This document shows, in pieces, positions 52,252 through 60,479 of a stretch of DNA of 64,000 nt (positions are counted from its first letter, which is position 1; every line of letters starts with the position of its first letter). The position numbers were made by a program, and so were the translations under genes. Source of the stretch: Dyadobacter subterraneus (GTDB lineage: Bacteria; Bacteroidota; Bacteroidia; Cytophagales; Spirosomataceae); assembly GCF_015221875.1 (NCBI RefSeq), contig NZ_JACYGY010000001.1, positions 1,116,001 to 1,180,000 on the forward strand, read 5' to 3'. The notes under the pieces were generated by a model, which was not told where the DNA came from, made no database searches, and saw only the letters and a program-made list of their open reading frames with translations.

Positions 52252-52331
52252 TTCAATGATAACATACGTGTTTTTATTTTTGTTTTTGCACGTGTAATTC
52301 GGTAAATTGCTAGACGATAAATAACAATAGC

Positions 52332-52577
52332 ATGAACACAAAATTGACATTAACCATCGAAGATTCAGTTATTGACCAAGCTAAAAGATATGCCAGGCAA
52401 GAGGGTAGGAGTTTGTCGGATCTTGTAGAAAACTATTTAAAAGCTGTAATTGCAGATCCAGAAAAACAAATAGAATTAACGCCTATTGTCAAAGCTTTAC
52501 GTGGATCATTTAAGGCACCAGCAGACTTTGATTACAAAGAAGAATTAGTAAAAGGTTTATCCGAAAAATATTTGTAG
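52332..52577 (+). CDS. DUF6364-type ribbon-helix-helix antitoxin
   Basis: 81 residues. MNTKLTLTIEDSVIDQAKRY and ARQEGRSLSDLVENYLKAVI are the N-terminal ribbon-helix-helix DNA-binding part of the DUF6364 antitoxin family; the C-terminal half (FKAPADFDYKEELVKGLSEK) would bind the toxin. It is followed after one base by a PIN-domain toxin. Such antitoxins repress their own operon: two ACGTGT words (52266-52271, 52290-52295; 24 bases apart) upstream are candidate operator sites. Confidence 0.9.
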   Translation: MNTKLTLTIEDSVIDQAKRYARQEGRSLSDLVENYLKAVIADPEKQIELTPIVKALRGSFKAPADFDYKEELVKGLSEKYL

Positions 52578-52578
52578 A

Positions 52579-53001
52579 GTGAGGAAAGTCTTAATTGATA
52601 CAGATATAATCTTAGATTTTTTCTTTGACCGTCATCCATTTTCTGATAATGCCGTAAAGATATTTTCATTGCTGGAATCTGGTGAAATTAAAGGATTTGT
52701 GACACCACTGACATACAGCAATGTCTATTATTTGCTGAAGAGAACGGCCAGTCATAGCTACGTAATAGATAAGCTTAAACTGTTATTTCAAATTACTGAT
52801 GTACTTACAATGGGAAAAAATACTGTGTTACAAGCTTTGAATTCTGACTTTTCAGATTTTGAAGATGCTTTACAGAATTTTTCAACTGCTGATTACAGTG
52901 AGATACATGTTCTGATCACCAGGAATGTTAAGGATTACAAAAATAGTAAAATGGCTGTGCTGACACCTGATAGTTATTTAAAGATCAGGGAGAATAATTG
53001 A
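52579..53001 (+). CDS. PIN-domain toxin (VapC-like)
   Basis: 140 residues starting at GTG 52579, one base after the antitoxin stop codon; no ATG is available before the first catalytic block. The PIN acidic set appears as D7 and D9 in VLIDTDIILDFFF, residues in SDFEDALQN and the last Asp in RNVKDYKNS. The product should be a ribonuclease that cleaves RNA in translation, inhibited by the upstream protein. The pair forms a type II toxin-antitoxin module with coupled translation. Confidence 0.92.
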   Translation: MRKVLIDTDIILDFFFDRHPFSDNAVKIFSLLESGEIKGFVTPLTYSNVYYLLKRTASHSYVIDKLKLLFQITDVLTMGKNTVLQALNSDFSDFEDALQNFSTADYSEIHVLITRNVKDYKNSKMAVLTPDSYLKIRENN

Positions 53002-53028
53002 AATAATTTATCCACTTACACCCAAATC

Positions 53029-53442
53029 ATGGAAGATTCATCAAGACGCAAATTTTTACAAAATGCCGGATTGGCTTCATTGGTATCGATTTCGCCACTT
53101 ACGGAGGAGCCGGAAAGAGCCAGTGAGCTTTTTATACATCACGTTCTTTTTTATCTGAAAGATCCAAATAATGCTCAGGATGAGGCTAAACTTTTGGAAG
53201 GATTGAAAAAACTTGCAAAAGTACCACAGATACAGTTTGTCAATATCGGCAAACCGGCATCAACAAGTCGTTCTGTCATTGTGAGAGATTATACTTTTTC
53301 GTGGATGTGTTTTTTCAAAAATATTATTGAAGAAGAACTTTATCAGACACATCCGATCCACGACGAATTCCGTCGGGACTATGCGCATTTATGGGAAAAA
53401 GTTGTAATCTATGATTCCGTAGGACCTAAGAAATTATCCTAG
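53029..53442 (+). CDS. Dabb-type A/B-barrel protein with Tat-like signal
   Basis: 137 residues. The N-terminus MEDSSRRKFLQNAGLASLVS has a twin-arginine motif (SRRKFL), so export in folded form is likely. The following domain FIHHVLFYLKDPNNAQDEAK with IQFVNIGKPASTSRSVIVRD, TFSWMCFFKNIIEEELYQTH and HDEFRRDYAHLWEKVVIYDS fits the stress-responsive A/B barrel (Dabb) family, which usually dimerises. The biological role is unknown. It follows the toxin by 27 bases but is probably an independent gene. A terminator follows. Confidence 0.86.
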   Translation: MEDSSRRKFLQNAGLASLVSISPLTEEPERASELFIHHVLFYLKDPNNAQDEAKLLEGLKKLAKVPQIQFVNIGKPASTSRSVIVRDYTFSWMCFFKNIIEEELYQTHPIHDEFRRDYAHLWEKVVIYDSVGPKKLS

Positions 53443-53466
53443 AAATTGATTTAATAAAGATAATCC

Positions 53467-53497
53467 AAAACAGGTAATCGCAGGTTGCCTGTTTTTT
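53467..53497 (+). terminator. Terminator after the Dabb gene
   Basis: AAAACAGG and CCTGTTTT pair around a 13-base loop, followed by TTT. Confidence 0.75.
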
Positions 53498-53603
53498 TGT
53501 TTAAATCGGTGGATATTTAACTTTTACGAGTATGAATTTCTCTGTCTGTTCTTAGTTTCCCAGCTTGTAATTTTTAGAAAATAAATAAAATCCGTATTCA
53601 GTT

Positions 53604-55349
53604 TTGAAAAATATATATTATTATTCTCTGCTTCTTTGTTTGCTGGCAAATTGCTCACAGGGACAATCATCACCTGAAAATATCCATCTGAATCAAATCG
53701 GCTTTTATCCCGGCGCTACTAAAATTGCAGTGGTTTTGGGAGAAGAAAATAGCGATTTTGTTTTGAAAGATTCCGGATCAAAAAAGGTCGTTTTTACCGG
53801 GAAACTTGGAGAAGTTCGTAAAAGTCCATATTCAGGTAAAGCCGGGAGAATTGCTGATTTTTCCGCCTTTCAAAAATCCGGTAATTATGTTTTGGAAGTA
53901 CCAAAAGCTGGAATTTCCTATGCTTTCGATATCCAGCCTGAAATTCATAAGAAAATAGCGGTCGCGGCTATTCGCGGATATTATTACCAAAGAGCTTCCG
54001 TGGCATTACCCGAAAAATTTGCCGGGAAATGGGCCCGCGCCGAAGGCCATCCGGACGATAAAATATTAATTCATCCATCTGCCGTTTCGCCTGGAAGACC
54101 GGAAGGTACCGTCATAAGTTCGCCCAAAGGTTGGTATGATGCCGGCGATTACAACAAATACATTGTCAATTCAGGAATAACGATGGCTACATTATTGTCG
54201 GTTTACGAAGACTTTCCTGATTATTTTAAAAACCTGAAAACCAATATTCCTGAAAGTAATAATGCTGTTCCTGATTTGCTGGATGAGGTTTTGTGGAATC
54301 TTCGCTGGATGATAACCATGCAGGATCCGGGTGATGGGGGTGTGTATCACAAACTGACAAATCCAAGATTTGACGGAATGATCATGCCGGAAGCGTGTAA
54401 AAACCCGAGATATGTGGTTCAGAAAAATACCATTGCCACGCTGGATTTTGCGGCAGTTATGGCGCAATCTGCCAGGGTTTTTAAGCGCTTTGAGAAAGAA
54501 TTGCCCGGACTTGCTGATTCCTGTAAAACAGCTGCGTTGAAAGCCTGGGCGTATACAATTAAAAATCCTTCTCTTGAATATCGCCAGAATGAAATGAATA
54601 AAACATTTGATCCGGACGTTGTTACGGGTGCCTATGAAGACAAGGATGGAAGTGACGAATTGATCTGGGCTGCGAGCGAAATGTATATCCTGACAAAAGA
54701 TGAATCCTATCTGAAAAATATCTCATTTGGAACGGATAAACCTATGCCGCTTCCTTCGTGGAGCCAGGTAAAAGCGCTGGCTTATTATACCATGATTAGA
54801 AATGAAAAACAGCTTGGCGCTGTCGATCAGCAATATCTGCGTTCTATCAAAAAAAGCGTTATAGATTTTTCTGATGATCTTCTTATCGATTTGGAAAAGC
54901 AGCCTTATCAAACTGTAATGGGCAAAAATGCGAAAGATTTTGCCTGGGGAAGTAATGCCGTTGCCTCCAATCAGGGAATTGCATTGATTCAGGCATATAA
55001 GCTGACTAAAAACAAAAAATATCTTGGCGCAGCTTTGGGCAATCTGGATTATATACTTGGTAGAAATGCCACAGGATATTCTTTTCTAACAGGTTACGGA
55101 TCAAAACAGGTGATGCATCCGCATCATCGTCCGTCTATTGCTGATGGAATTTTGGAGCCGGTTCCGGGACTTTTATCCGGCGGACCTAATCCGGGACAAC
55201 AGGATAAATGCGCCGGTTACCCTAATAATTTTGCAGATGAATCCTTTCTGGATGCGGATTGCTCATATGCTTCCAACGAAATCGCGATTAACTGGAATGC
55301 TCCGTTTGTCTATGTAGCCGTAGCAATTGAGGCTTTGTATGGTAAGTAA
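53604..55349 (+). CDS. Glycoside hydrolase family 9 (endoglucanase-like) lipoprotein
   Basis: 581 residues. Lipobox LANC (C17) follows the signal, so it is a membrane-anchored lipoprotein. An N-terminal Ig-like CelD-N domain (about 25-115) precedes the GH9 alpha-barrel. Catalytic Asp residues are D179 and D182 in GWYDAGDYNKYIV, the acid Glu is E559 in YASNEIAINWNAP, and the substrate-site His is in HPHHRPS. It cleaves beta-1,4-glucan. The start is TTG at 53604: an in-frame TAA at 53586 excludes anything upstream, and no ATG comes before the signal. It stands alone between terminators and was not in a polysaccharide-utilisation locus. Confidence 0.94.
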   Translation: MKNIYYYSLLLCLLANCSQGQSSPENIHLNQIGFYPGATKIAVVLGEENSDFVLKDSGSKKVVFTGKLGEVRKSPYSGKAGRIADFSAFQKSGNYVLEVPKAGISYAFDIQPEIHKKIAVAAIRGYYYQRASVALPEKFAGKWARAEGHPDDKILIHPSAVSPGRPEGTVISSPKGWYDAGDYNKYIVNSGITMATLLSVYEDFPDYFKNLKTNIPESNNAVPDLLDEVLWNLRWMITMQDPGDGGVYHKLTNPRFDGMIMPEACKNPRYVVQKNTIATLDFAAVMAQSARVFKRFEKELPGLADSCKTAALKAWAYTIKNPSLEYRQNEMNKTFDPDVVTGAYEDKDGSDELIWAASEMYILTKDESYLKNISFGTDKPMPLPSWSQVKALAYYTMIRNEKQLGAVDQQYLRSIKKSVIDFSDDLLIDLEKQPYQTVMGKNAKDFAWGSNAVASNQGIALIQAYKLTKNKKYLGAALGNLDYILGRNATGYSFLTGYGSKQVMHPHHRPSIADGILEPVPGLLSGGPNPGQQDKCAGYPNNFADESFLDADCSYASNEIAINWNAPFVYVAVAIEALYGK

Positions 55350-55372
55350 TTTCTGATTTTAAAGCAAAATAC

Positions 55373-55411
55373 AAAAGAAAATGACACCAAATTTTGGTGT
55401 CATTTTCTTTT
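55373..55411. terminator. Terminator between GH9 and a small convergent gene
   Basis: AAAAGAAAATGACACCAAA and TTTGGTGTCATTTTCTTTT are exact complements. A/T runs at both ends allow it to work for both strands. Confidence 0.93.
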
Positions 55412-55421
55412 GGTAATAGTA

Positions 55422-55652
55422 TTACAAAGTATCTTTTACAGTTTTCACCGGCACATTCGGATCTGTTTCGTTATAACCTTTTTTGTTGGTCATATTTTCA
55501 CTTTCCGATTCATTGATTGCTTCCTTTTTTATTTCTTTTGAAGATCTTTTGCTGTCATCTTCCTGTAAAACAGAATCGTTCTCCGGATTTTTTGGACCGG
55601 AGCGCGATGGTGATCCCCCTTCTACGTTCGTATTTTTATGTTCTTTGCCCAT
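55422..55652 (-). CDS. Small disordered acidic/basic protein
   Basis: 76 residues, very hydrophilic and of low complexity: MGKEHKNTNVEGGSPSRSGP, SVLQEDDSKRSSKEIKKEAI, NESESENMTNKKGYNETDPN. No Trp, Phe or Cys and a single Tyr; it is predicted to be disordered. It has a clear start, a terminator tailing it and a matching convergent gene, and its frame lacks stop codons, so I regard it as probably real. Function unknown; no family recognised. Confidence 0.6.
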   Translation of the reverse strand: MGKEHKNTNVEGGSPSRSGPKNPENDSVLQEDDSKRSSKEIKKEAINESESENMTNKKGYNETDPNVPVKTVKDTL

Positions 55653-55899
55653 AATTGTAAGTGGTTTTTCAAAACATACTTCAATAATTGTTCCTTTGCC
55701 AGGTTGGGATGAATAGAAGTTAATAAGCGCTTGAAATTGTTTTGACTGATTATTTAATTCTACAATTTGAAATGGTTGAAATTTGAGAATATTTCAAATA
55801 ATAATTCTGGTTGATTGAATTTGAAATTTAATTTATAGACTTGTTTTACAACCATTTAAGATCTTTTTAAGTCTTACAGAAAAATAAAACCAGTCTGCT

Positions 55900-56268
55900 A
55901 TGAAAATCTCTGCACTACTTTTATTCGGGTTTTTGTTCCTTTTTTCCTGCAAGAAAAATAAAACGTCCATTGACATAGCTGCATGTGGCGTAAACAATCC
56001 TGTAACTGAACTTTCGTGGCTGACAGATCTGATTAAAAAGGCAAAAGATAAACATGAGGAAAACATCACCACGGTTACTCTTTTTGAGTGGAACGGAAAA
56101 TCTGTATTTAACTATTATGTGAGTTATTGGTCCTGTTCTGGCTGCGTTAATTATTATTGCGACGGCACAAAACTGGATATGAGCAAATTTACCGAAGCTG
56201 AAACAAAGGAATTTCGTGAAAAATTATTTGATGCCTCTGGTAAAAAAAGAATTATCTGGCCCCAATAA
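55900..56268 (+). CDS. Hypothetical lipoprotein
   Basis: 122 residues. Lipobox LFSC after MKISALLLFGFLFL, then a lysine-rich linker (CKKNKTSIDI). The body has five Cys residues beyond the lipid Cys, including a CxxC (SYWSCSGCVNYYCDGTKL), and ends DASGKKRIIWPQ. Family not recognised. The Cys pattern could form disulfides or bind a metal. It is monocistronic, between spacers of about 250 and 110 bases. Confidence 0.83.
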   Translation: MKISALLLFGFLFLFSCKKNKTSIDIAACGVNNPVTELSWLTDLIKKAKDKHEENITTVTLFEWNGKSVFNYYVSYWSCSGCVNYYCDGTKLDMSKFTEAETKEFREKLFDASGKKRIIWPQ

Positions 56269-56381
56269 AGGCTGAAATAAGGAGTAATGACATAAATATT
56301 GGGTAGGAAAGCAGAATTTATAAAAGATAGTTGTCACCGTAATGGTATACTTTTTAAATTGCAATTTCCAAAACTCATACC

Positions 56382-57044
56382 ATGTCTTACTCATCTAATA
56401 AAACAGCATTAATAATCGGTGCTACCGGCCTTGTTGGGAAGCAGGTTTTGAATTATTTACTTGCTTCACCTATATATAACCAAATAAAAATCCTGACCAG
56501 AAGATCCAGCGGCATACAGCATGAAAAGCTGAACGAAATCTTCTTCGACTTCGATAAACCGGATGCCAATCTCGTAAAAGCAGATGACATTTTTTGTTGT
56601 CTGGGTACTACGATAAAAAAGGCGGGTTCGGAAGAATCTTTCAAAAAAGTTGATTTTCAATATCCATTGCAAATTGGTCGTCTTGGGAAATTAAATGGCG
56701 CTTCCAAATATCTGATTGTCTCTTCCATGGGCGCCGATTCCAAATCTTTCATTTTTTATAACCGTGTGAAAGGTGAAATTGAAAAGGAACTGACTGACTT
56801 GCATTATGACACGCTGCATATTTTACGTCCATCGTTACTTCTTGGGGATCGGGGAGGGGAAACGCGCCTGGGTGAAAAAATTGGTGAAGTATTGGCAAAA
56901 ATCCTGGATCCGGTCATGATCGGACCACTGAGGAAATATGCTGCCATAGATTCAGCCAAAGTGGCGAGAGGCATGTTAGAACTTGCTCAGTCGCCTCAAA
57001 AAGGAGTTTTTGTACATAATTCTGCTGAATTACAGCGCTTTTAA
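56382..57044 (+). CDS. NAD(P)-binding oxidoreductase (HTATIP2/SDR-like)
   Basis: 220 residues. Rossmann entry ALIIGATGLVGKQVLNYL (GxTGxxG), DDIFCCLGTTIKKAG, SKYLIVSSMGAD and FYNRVKGEIEKEL (YxxxK-like catalytic pair). This fits the atypical short-chain dehydrogenase group that includes HTATIP2/TIP30. Cytoplasmic. The substrate is unknown. The next gene begins one base after its stop codon, which suggests coupled translation. Confidence 0.9.
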   Translation: MSYSSNKTALIIGATGLVGKQVLNYLLASPIYNQIKILTRRSSGIQHEKLNEIFFDFDKPDANLVKADDIFCCLGTTIKKAGSEESFKKVDFQYPLQIGRLGKLNGASKYLIVSSMGADSKSFIFYNRVKGEIEKELTDLHYDTLHILRPSLLLGDRGGETRLGEKIGEVLAKILDPVMIGPLRKYAAIDSAKVARGMLELAQSPQKGVFVHNSAELQRF

Positions 57045-57045
57045 T

Positions 57046-57486
57046 ATGTCAATTTCAAATTTAAATATCCGTCCGGCAACAGAAAAAGATGAAGAAACAG
57101 TCTACAACATGATTTGTGATCTGGAAGACAGGGAGCTGGACCGAGAATCTTTTAACAATGTTTTTCATTCGAATCTTGCGCTGGATCGTATCAGATATAT
57201 TATTGCAGAATTAGATGGTGAGGCGGTTGGTATGGGAAGTTGTCACACCCAGCTTTTGTTGCATCATGTGTGCGTTGTAGCAGAAATTCAGGAAATGTAT
57301 GTGTCTCCACAACATCGTTCTAAACAAATCGGAAAAGCTTTGGTTGAAACACTAATTGATTTTGCAAAAAGTAAAAAAGCGCAGCAGATTGAAGTGACCT
57401 CAAATAATGTGAGGGAAAATGCGCATCGTTTTTATCAGAAAGAAGGATTTAAAAAGTCGCATGTAAAAATGGTCATGTACTTTTAG
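57046..57486 (+). CDS. GNAT family N-acetyltransferase
   Basis: 146 residues from Met at 57046 (MSISNLNIRPATEKDEETVY); the frame opens earlier at 56983 inside the previous gene, but only the internal start gives a GNAT N-terminus. The acetyl-CoA loop is EMYVSPQHRSKQIGKALVET (Q/R-x-x-G-x-G/A pattern), followed by EVTSNNVRENAHRFYQKEGF. It transfers an acetyl group to an unknown amine. Translationally linked to the oxidoreductase gene, with a terminator right after. Confidence 0.92.
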   Translation: MSISNLNIRPATEKDEETVYNMICDLEDRELDRESFNNVFHSNLALDRIRYIIAELDGEAVGMGSCHTQLLLHHVCVVAEIQEMYVSPQHRSKQIGKALVETLIDFAKSKKAQQIEVTSNNVRENAHRFYQKEGFKKSHVKMVMYF

Positions 57487-57501
57487 GTTATGATTTTACA
57501 T

Positions 57502-57534
57502 AAAAAAGCATTTCCCAAATTCGGGAAATGCTTT
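57502..57534. terminator. Terminator after the GNAT gene
   Basis: AAAGCATTTCCC and GGGAAATGCTTT pair exactly around AAATTC, preceded by A-run. Bidirectional between convergent genes. Confidence 0.85.
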
Positions 57535-57563
57535 CAAAACTACCTAAACCTTCAACTAATTTT

Positions 57564-57974
57564 TTAATATCTTCCTCTTGGGTTTCTTGCCCAGTTATCG
57601 TTGTTTCGTCTGCTGCTCATGGCTCGGGTTTGAGCCATCAATCGTTCCAGATCCTGGATAAGGTTTCTTTCTTCTCTTGGATTAAGTCCGCCACGGTGGC
57701 TGAATTTTCTTTCGCGAGCTTCGATTCGTTCGTATTCGTGCATTAAAACAGATGCTTCACGGGGATTTAACGTTCCTCTTTCAATACCAATCGAAATTTG
57801 ACGGCGGGCATCTCGTTGCATGTCGTTAACAATATATCCGCGGTTATCACGAGGATTATTTTGATAAGCATGATCGCGATTATAATCGCGGTCGCGGTCA
57901 TGACCATAGTATTGAGCAGATGCGTTAGTTAAACCAAATGCGATAAATGCGGCAACAAAAAGTATCTTTTTCAT
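57564..57974 (-). CDS. Hypothetical secreted Arg/Asn/Asp-rich protein
   Basis: 136 residues. Signal peptide MKKILFVAAFIAFGLTNASA, then RDRDYNRDHAYQNNPRDNRG, a highly charged low-complexity stretch, and two helical segments (RRQISIGIERGTLNPREASV, RHERRNLI-like NPREERNLIQDLERLMA). The TLNPREA / GLNPREE pair suggests an internal repeat of about 35 residues. Periplasmic or surface, function unknown; not a known family in my reading. Confidence 0.8.
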   Translation of the reverse strand: MKKILFVAAFIAFGLTNASAQYYGHDRDRDYNRDHAYQNNPRDNRGYIVNDMQRDARRQISIGIERGTLNPREASVLMHEYERIEARERKFSHRGGLNPREERNLIQDLERLMAQTRAMSSRRNNDNWARNPRGRY

Positions 57975-58555
57975 GGTTATATTTTTTAAAGTTCATGGGT
58001 TAGAGGAAAAGGATTGACATAGGTTTAAAACCGCTTTGTTAACGATTGTTAAGCGATAATAAAAAGATTAAATAGGAATATTTGTTGTTTTGTAAGTCGT
58101 TAAATATGAGCGGAATGAATAAAATTTATTTTTTCGGAAGGATTAATCTTTTTTGAAAAAGAAATTTGGGGCGTTTTGAAATCGTGAGTTTTTGTTTGAA
58201 AAATAGATTTGTGAAGCCTAGAAAAAAAATCGATGGGCTGACATTATTATGGTGTCGGAATTTGGATGGGGTTCTTAACGTGGAAAGGTGATTTAATTGA
58301 CACTTTTGTATTATAATATCTTGGTAAGCCAGAATTATGCCACCCGTTCCGGGTTCGGGTTCAATGACACAGAGTTATTTTCTATAATAATGTTATCCCT
58401 TTGGGATTATAAAAATTGAAATGATTTAATGAAATTTAAATTTCAACAGGCAAAAAGCCCGAAGGGCTGAAATTATTATAGTATTTGGCTTTTGGGAGAT
58501 TTGCCAAACCCCGAAAGGGTGGTATAATTTGTTATTTTGATATGATAAATTTAGA
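57975..58555. other. 581-base spacer filled with a hairpin-and-tail repeat cluster
   Basis: No gene can be supported. From 58232 to 58530 it holds five copies of a short hairpin followed by an ACATTATTATAG-like tail, in both orientations (see the repeat entry). The 57975-58230 part is AT-rich and probably contains the promoter of the secreted Arg/Asn-rich gene. Confidence 0.8.
58232..58530. repeat. Cluster of five hairpin-tail units
   Basis: Plus-strand copies: GATGGGCTGACATTATTATG at 58232 (hairpin decayed), AGCCCGAAGGGCTGAAATTA at 58456, AACCCCGAAAGGGTGGTATA at 58507. Complement copies: AACCCGGAACGGGTGGCATA (58336-58355) and AATCCCAAAGGGATAACATT (58389-58408). Each has a 4- to 6-bp GC hairpin, then (TG)RYATWATT. 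Related but not identical, as expected of an old repeat family. Confidence 0.82.
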
Positions 58556-59287
58556 TCAATTCAACTCCCGCTGAATCGCCTCCTGCGCCTCCAATAAAAT
58601 CTCCTCCGCTTTTCTCCCTGCCGGTTCAATGGCAGGCAACGCTGTCCAGGAAAGTTTTGAAAATGATATTAAGGGGAAAATGCCTTTTGGATTGAAACGG
58701 CCGGTGCCGTCTACTGCGACTGGAACTATTAATGCATTTGGAGAACGTTTCAATAGCATTGCAACGCCGCCGGGAACGAACGGTTTCATAATTCCGCTGG
58801 CTGTTCTGGTTCCTTCCGGGAAAATTATTGCTGCTCCGGTTGTATCATGAACAAGTTTTCCAAGTCGTGAAATTTCGGCAATCGCCTGTTTCCCGTCTTT
58901 GCGGTTAATCAGTGCGGCACCACTTTTTCTAAGGTTGTATGAAATACTTGGAATTCCTTTTGCCAGTTCAATTTTTGAAACAAAAAGCGGATGACGTTTT
59001 CTTAAAAACCAGATGATGGCAGGGATATCAAAGGTGCTTTGGTGGTTTGCTACAAAAATAATCGGACGATCATCAGGAATTACAGCTGAATTTTTAAAAG
59101 TAACGCTGGAACCGGTAAGATATAAACCGTAGGTCAAAGAAAAATTAAGATAGTCGACTATTTTTTCATGTGCTTTTTTTCCGAAAACGTTGAGTGCCAC
59201 GACCTGTGCTATATGGAAAACAAGCAATGAAAGCCCGAAATGAAGAAGATAAATGGTACTCAGGATATAGTCTATAATTTTTTTCAT
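58556..59287 (-). CDS. 1-acyl-sn-glycerol-3-phosphate acyltransferase (PlsC-like)
   Basis: 243 residues. N-terminal hydrophobic segment (IIDYILSTIYLLHFGLSLLV), then NHxxxxD as FVANHQSTFDIP (H82, D87) and the FPEGTRT glycerol-phosphate motif (IIFPEGTRTASGIMKPFVPG). It acylates lysophosphatidic acid in the inner membrane. An acyl-ACP desaturase lies 138 bases away and divergent, so both genes concern membrane lipid acyl chains. Confidence 0.93.
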   Translation of the reverse strand: MKKIIDYILSTIYLLHFGLSLLVFHIAQVVALNVFGKKAHEKIVDYLNFSLTYGLYLTGSSVTFKNSAVIPDDRPIIFVANHQSTFDIPAIIWFLRKRHPLFVSKIELAKGIPSISYNLRKSGAALINRKDGKQAIAEISRLGKLVHDTTGAAIIFPEGTRTASGIMKPFVPGGVAMLLKRSPNALIVPVAVDGTGRFNPKGIFPLISFSKLSWTALPAIEPAGRKAEEILLEAQEAIQRELN

Positions 59288-59425
59288 TCCTTTTTTATAC
59301 TAAAATATTCCAAATGTACACCGATTGTGAAAATTTGTAAAGCAGTAAATGAGATTTGTCATGTATAACTTTCATTAAATTCCCGTACTTTGTGAAATTA
59401 TATTGTAAGTTAAATTGAATCAACA

Positions 59426-60412
59426 ATGGAAACCGAACTTTCAGCAGCACGACTTGAAGTCATGCAACATGTAGGAAAGGACCTCGATGCCCTGATGGCA
59501 GAATATCTGAAACCGATCGATCAAAATTGGCAGCCTACTGATTTTTTGCCGGATTCCAGCAAAGAGAACTTTTTCAATGAAGTGAAATTATTACAGGAAA
59601 GCTGCAGGGATTTGCCATACGACTATATAGCAGTTTTAATTGGTGATACCATAACGGAAGAGGCGCTTCCAACATACGAATCCTGGTTAATGGACGTGAT
59701 CGGTGTGGATCAGGTTGATAATCCTTCCGGCTGGTCGAAATGGGTGAGAGCCTGGACGGCCGAAGAAAACCGTCATGGAGATCTTCTTAATAAATATCTG
59801 TATTTGTCGGGCCGCGTGAATATGCGGGCTATGGAAGTATCAACGCAGTATCTGATTGCGGATGGTTTTGACATCGGAACGGATCGTGATCCTTACCGTA
59901 ACTTTATTTATACCTCTTTCCAGGAACTTGCTACGAACGTTTCTCACCGGAGAACTGCTACATTGGCAAAACAATTCGGAAATCCGCATTTATCAAAAAT
60001 ATGTGGTGTTATTGCTTCCGATGAGATGCGCCATGCCAAAGCTTACAAAGCATTTGTCAGCCGTATTCTGGCTGTTGATCCGTCTGAGTTAATGTTAGCT
60101 TTGGAGGATATGATGAAGAAAAAAATTGTAATGCCTGCTCACTTCCTTCGTGAATCTGGTGTGAAAATGGGTGATACATTCTCTCATTTCTCAGATGCAG
60201 CACAGCGTTTAGGAGTTTATACAACAATGGATTATATCGAAATTCTCGAATCTCTACTTGTAGAATGGGAAATCGGAACGATCAGAGAACTTAACTCCGG
60301 TGCTGAAAAAGCACGCGATTATTTGATGGCTTTGCCGGCGCGTTTACGCCGGATTGCTGACCGTACACGTATTCCGGAACTGCAATATGAATTCAGCTGG
60401 ATTAGCAGATAA
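59426..60412 (+). CDS. Acyl-ACP desaturase (diiron, ferritin-like)
   Basis: 328 residues. Two iron-binding helices: EENRH at residues 113-117 in WTAEENRHGDL and DEMRH at 199-203 in IASDEMRHAKAY, the paired ExxH motifs of the soluble stearoyl-ACP desaturase family. Further residues for the second pair of ligands lie in YIAVLIGDTITEEALPTYES and FIYTSFQELATNVSHRR. Cytoplasmic; inserts a double bond in acyl-ACP with oxygen and ferredoxin. It explains unsaturated fatty acids without FabA. A terminator follows. Confidence 0.95.
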   Translation: METELSAARLEVMQHVGKDLDALMAEYLKPIDQNWQPTDFLPDSSKENFFNEVKLLQESCRDLPYDYIAVLIGDTITEEALPTYESWLMDVIGVDQVDNPSGWSKWVRAWTAEENRHGDLLNKYLYLSGRVNMRAMEVSTQYLIADGFDIGTDRDPYRNFIYTSFQELATNVSHRRTATLAKQFGNPHLSKICGVIASDEMRHAKAYKAFVSRILAVDPSELMLALEDMMKKKIVMPAHFLRESGVKMGDTFSHFSDAAQRLGVYTTMDYIEILESLLVEWEIGTIRELNSGAEKARDYLMALPARLRRIADRTRIPELQYEFSWISR

Positions 60413-60429
60413 TTGTATTTTTAGATATT

Positions 60430-60469
60430 AAAAACAGAAAGCCGGGCAATTGTCCGGCTTTCTGTTTTT
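60430..60469. terminator. Terminator after the desaturase
   Basis: AAAAACAGAAAGCCGG and CCGGCTTTCTGTTTTT are exact complements around GCAATTGT. Bidirectional between convergent genes. Confidence 0.94.
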
Positions 60470-60479
60470 AAAATTAGAA

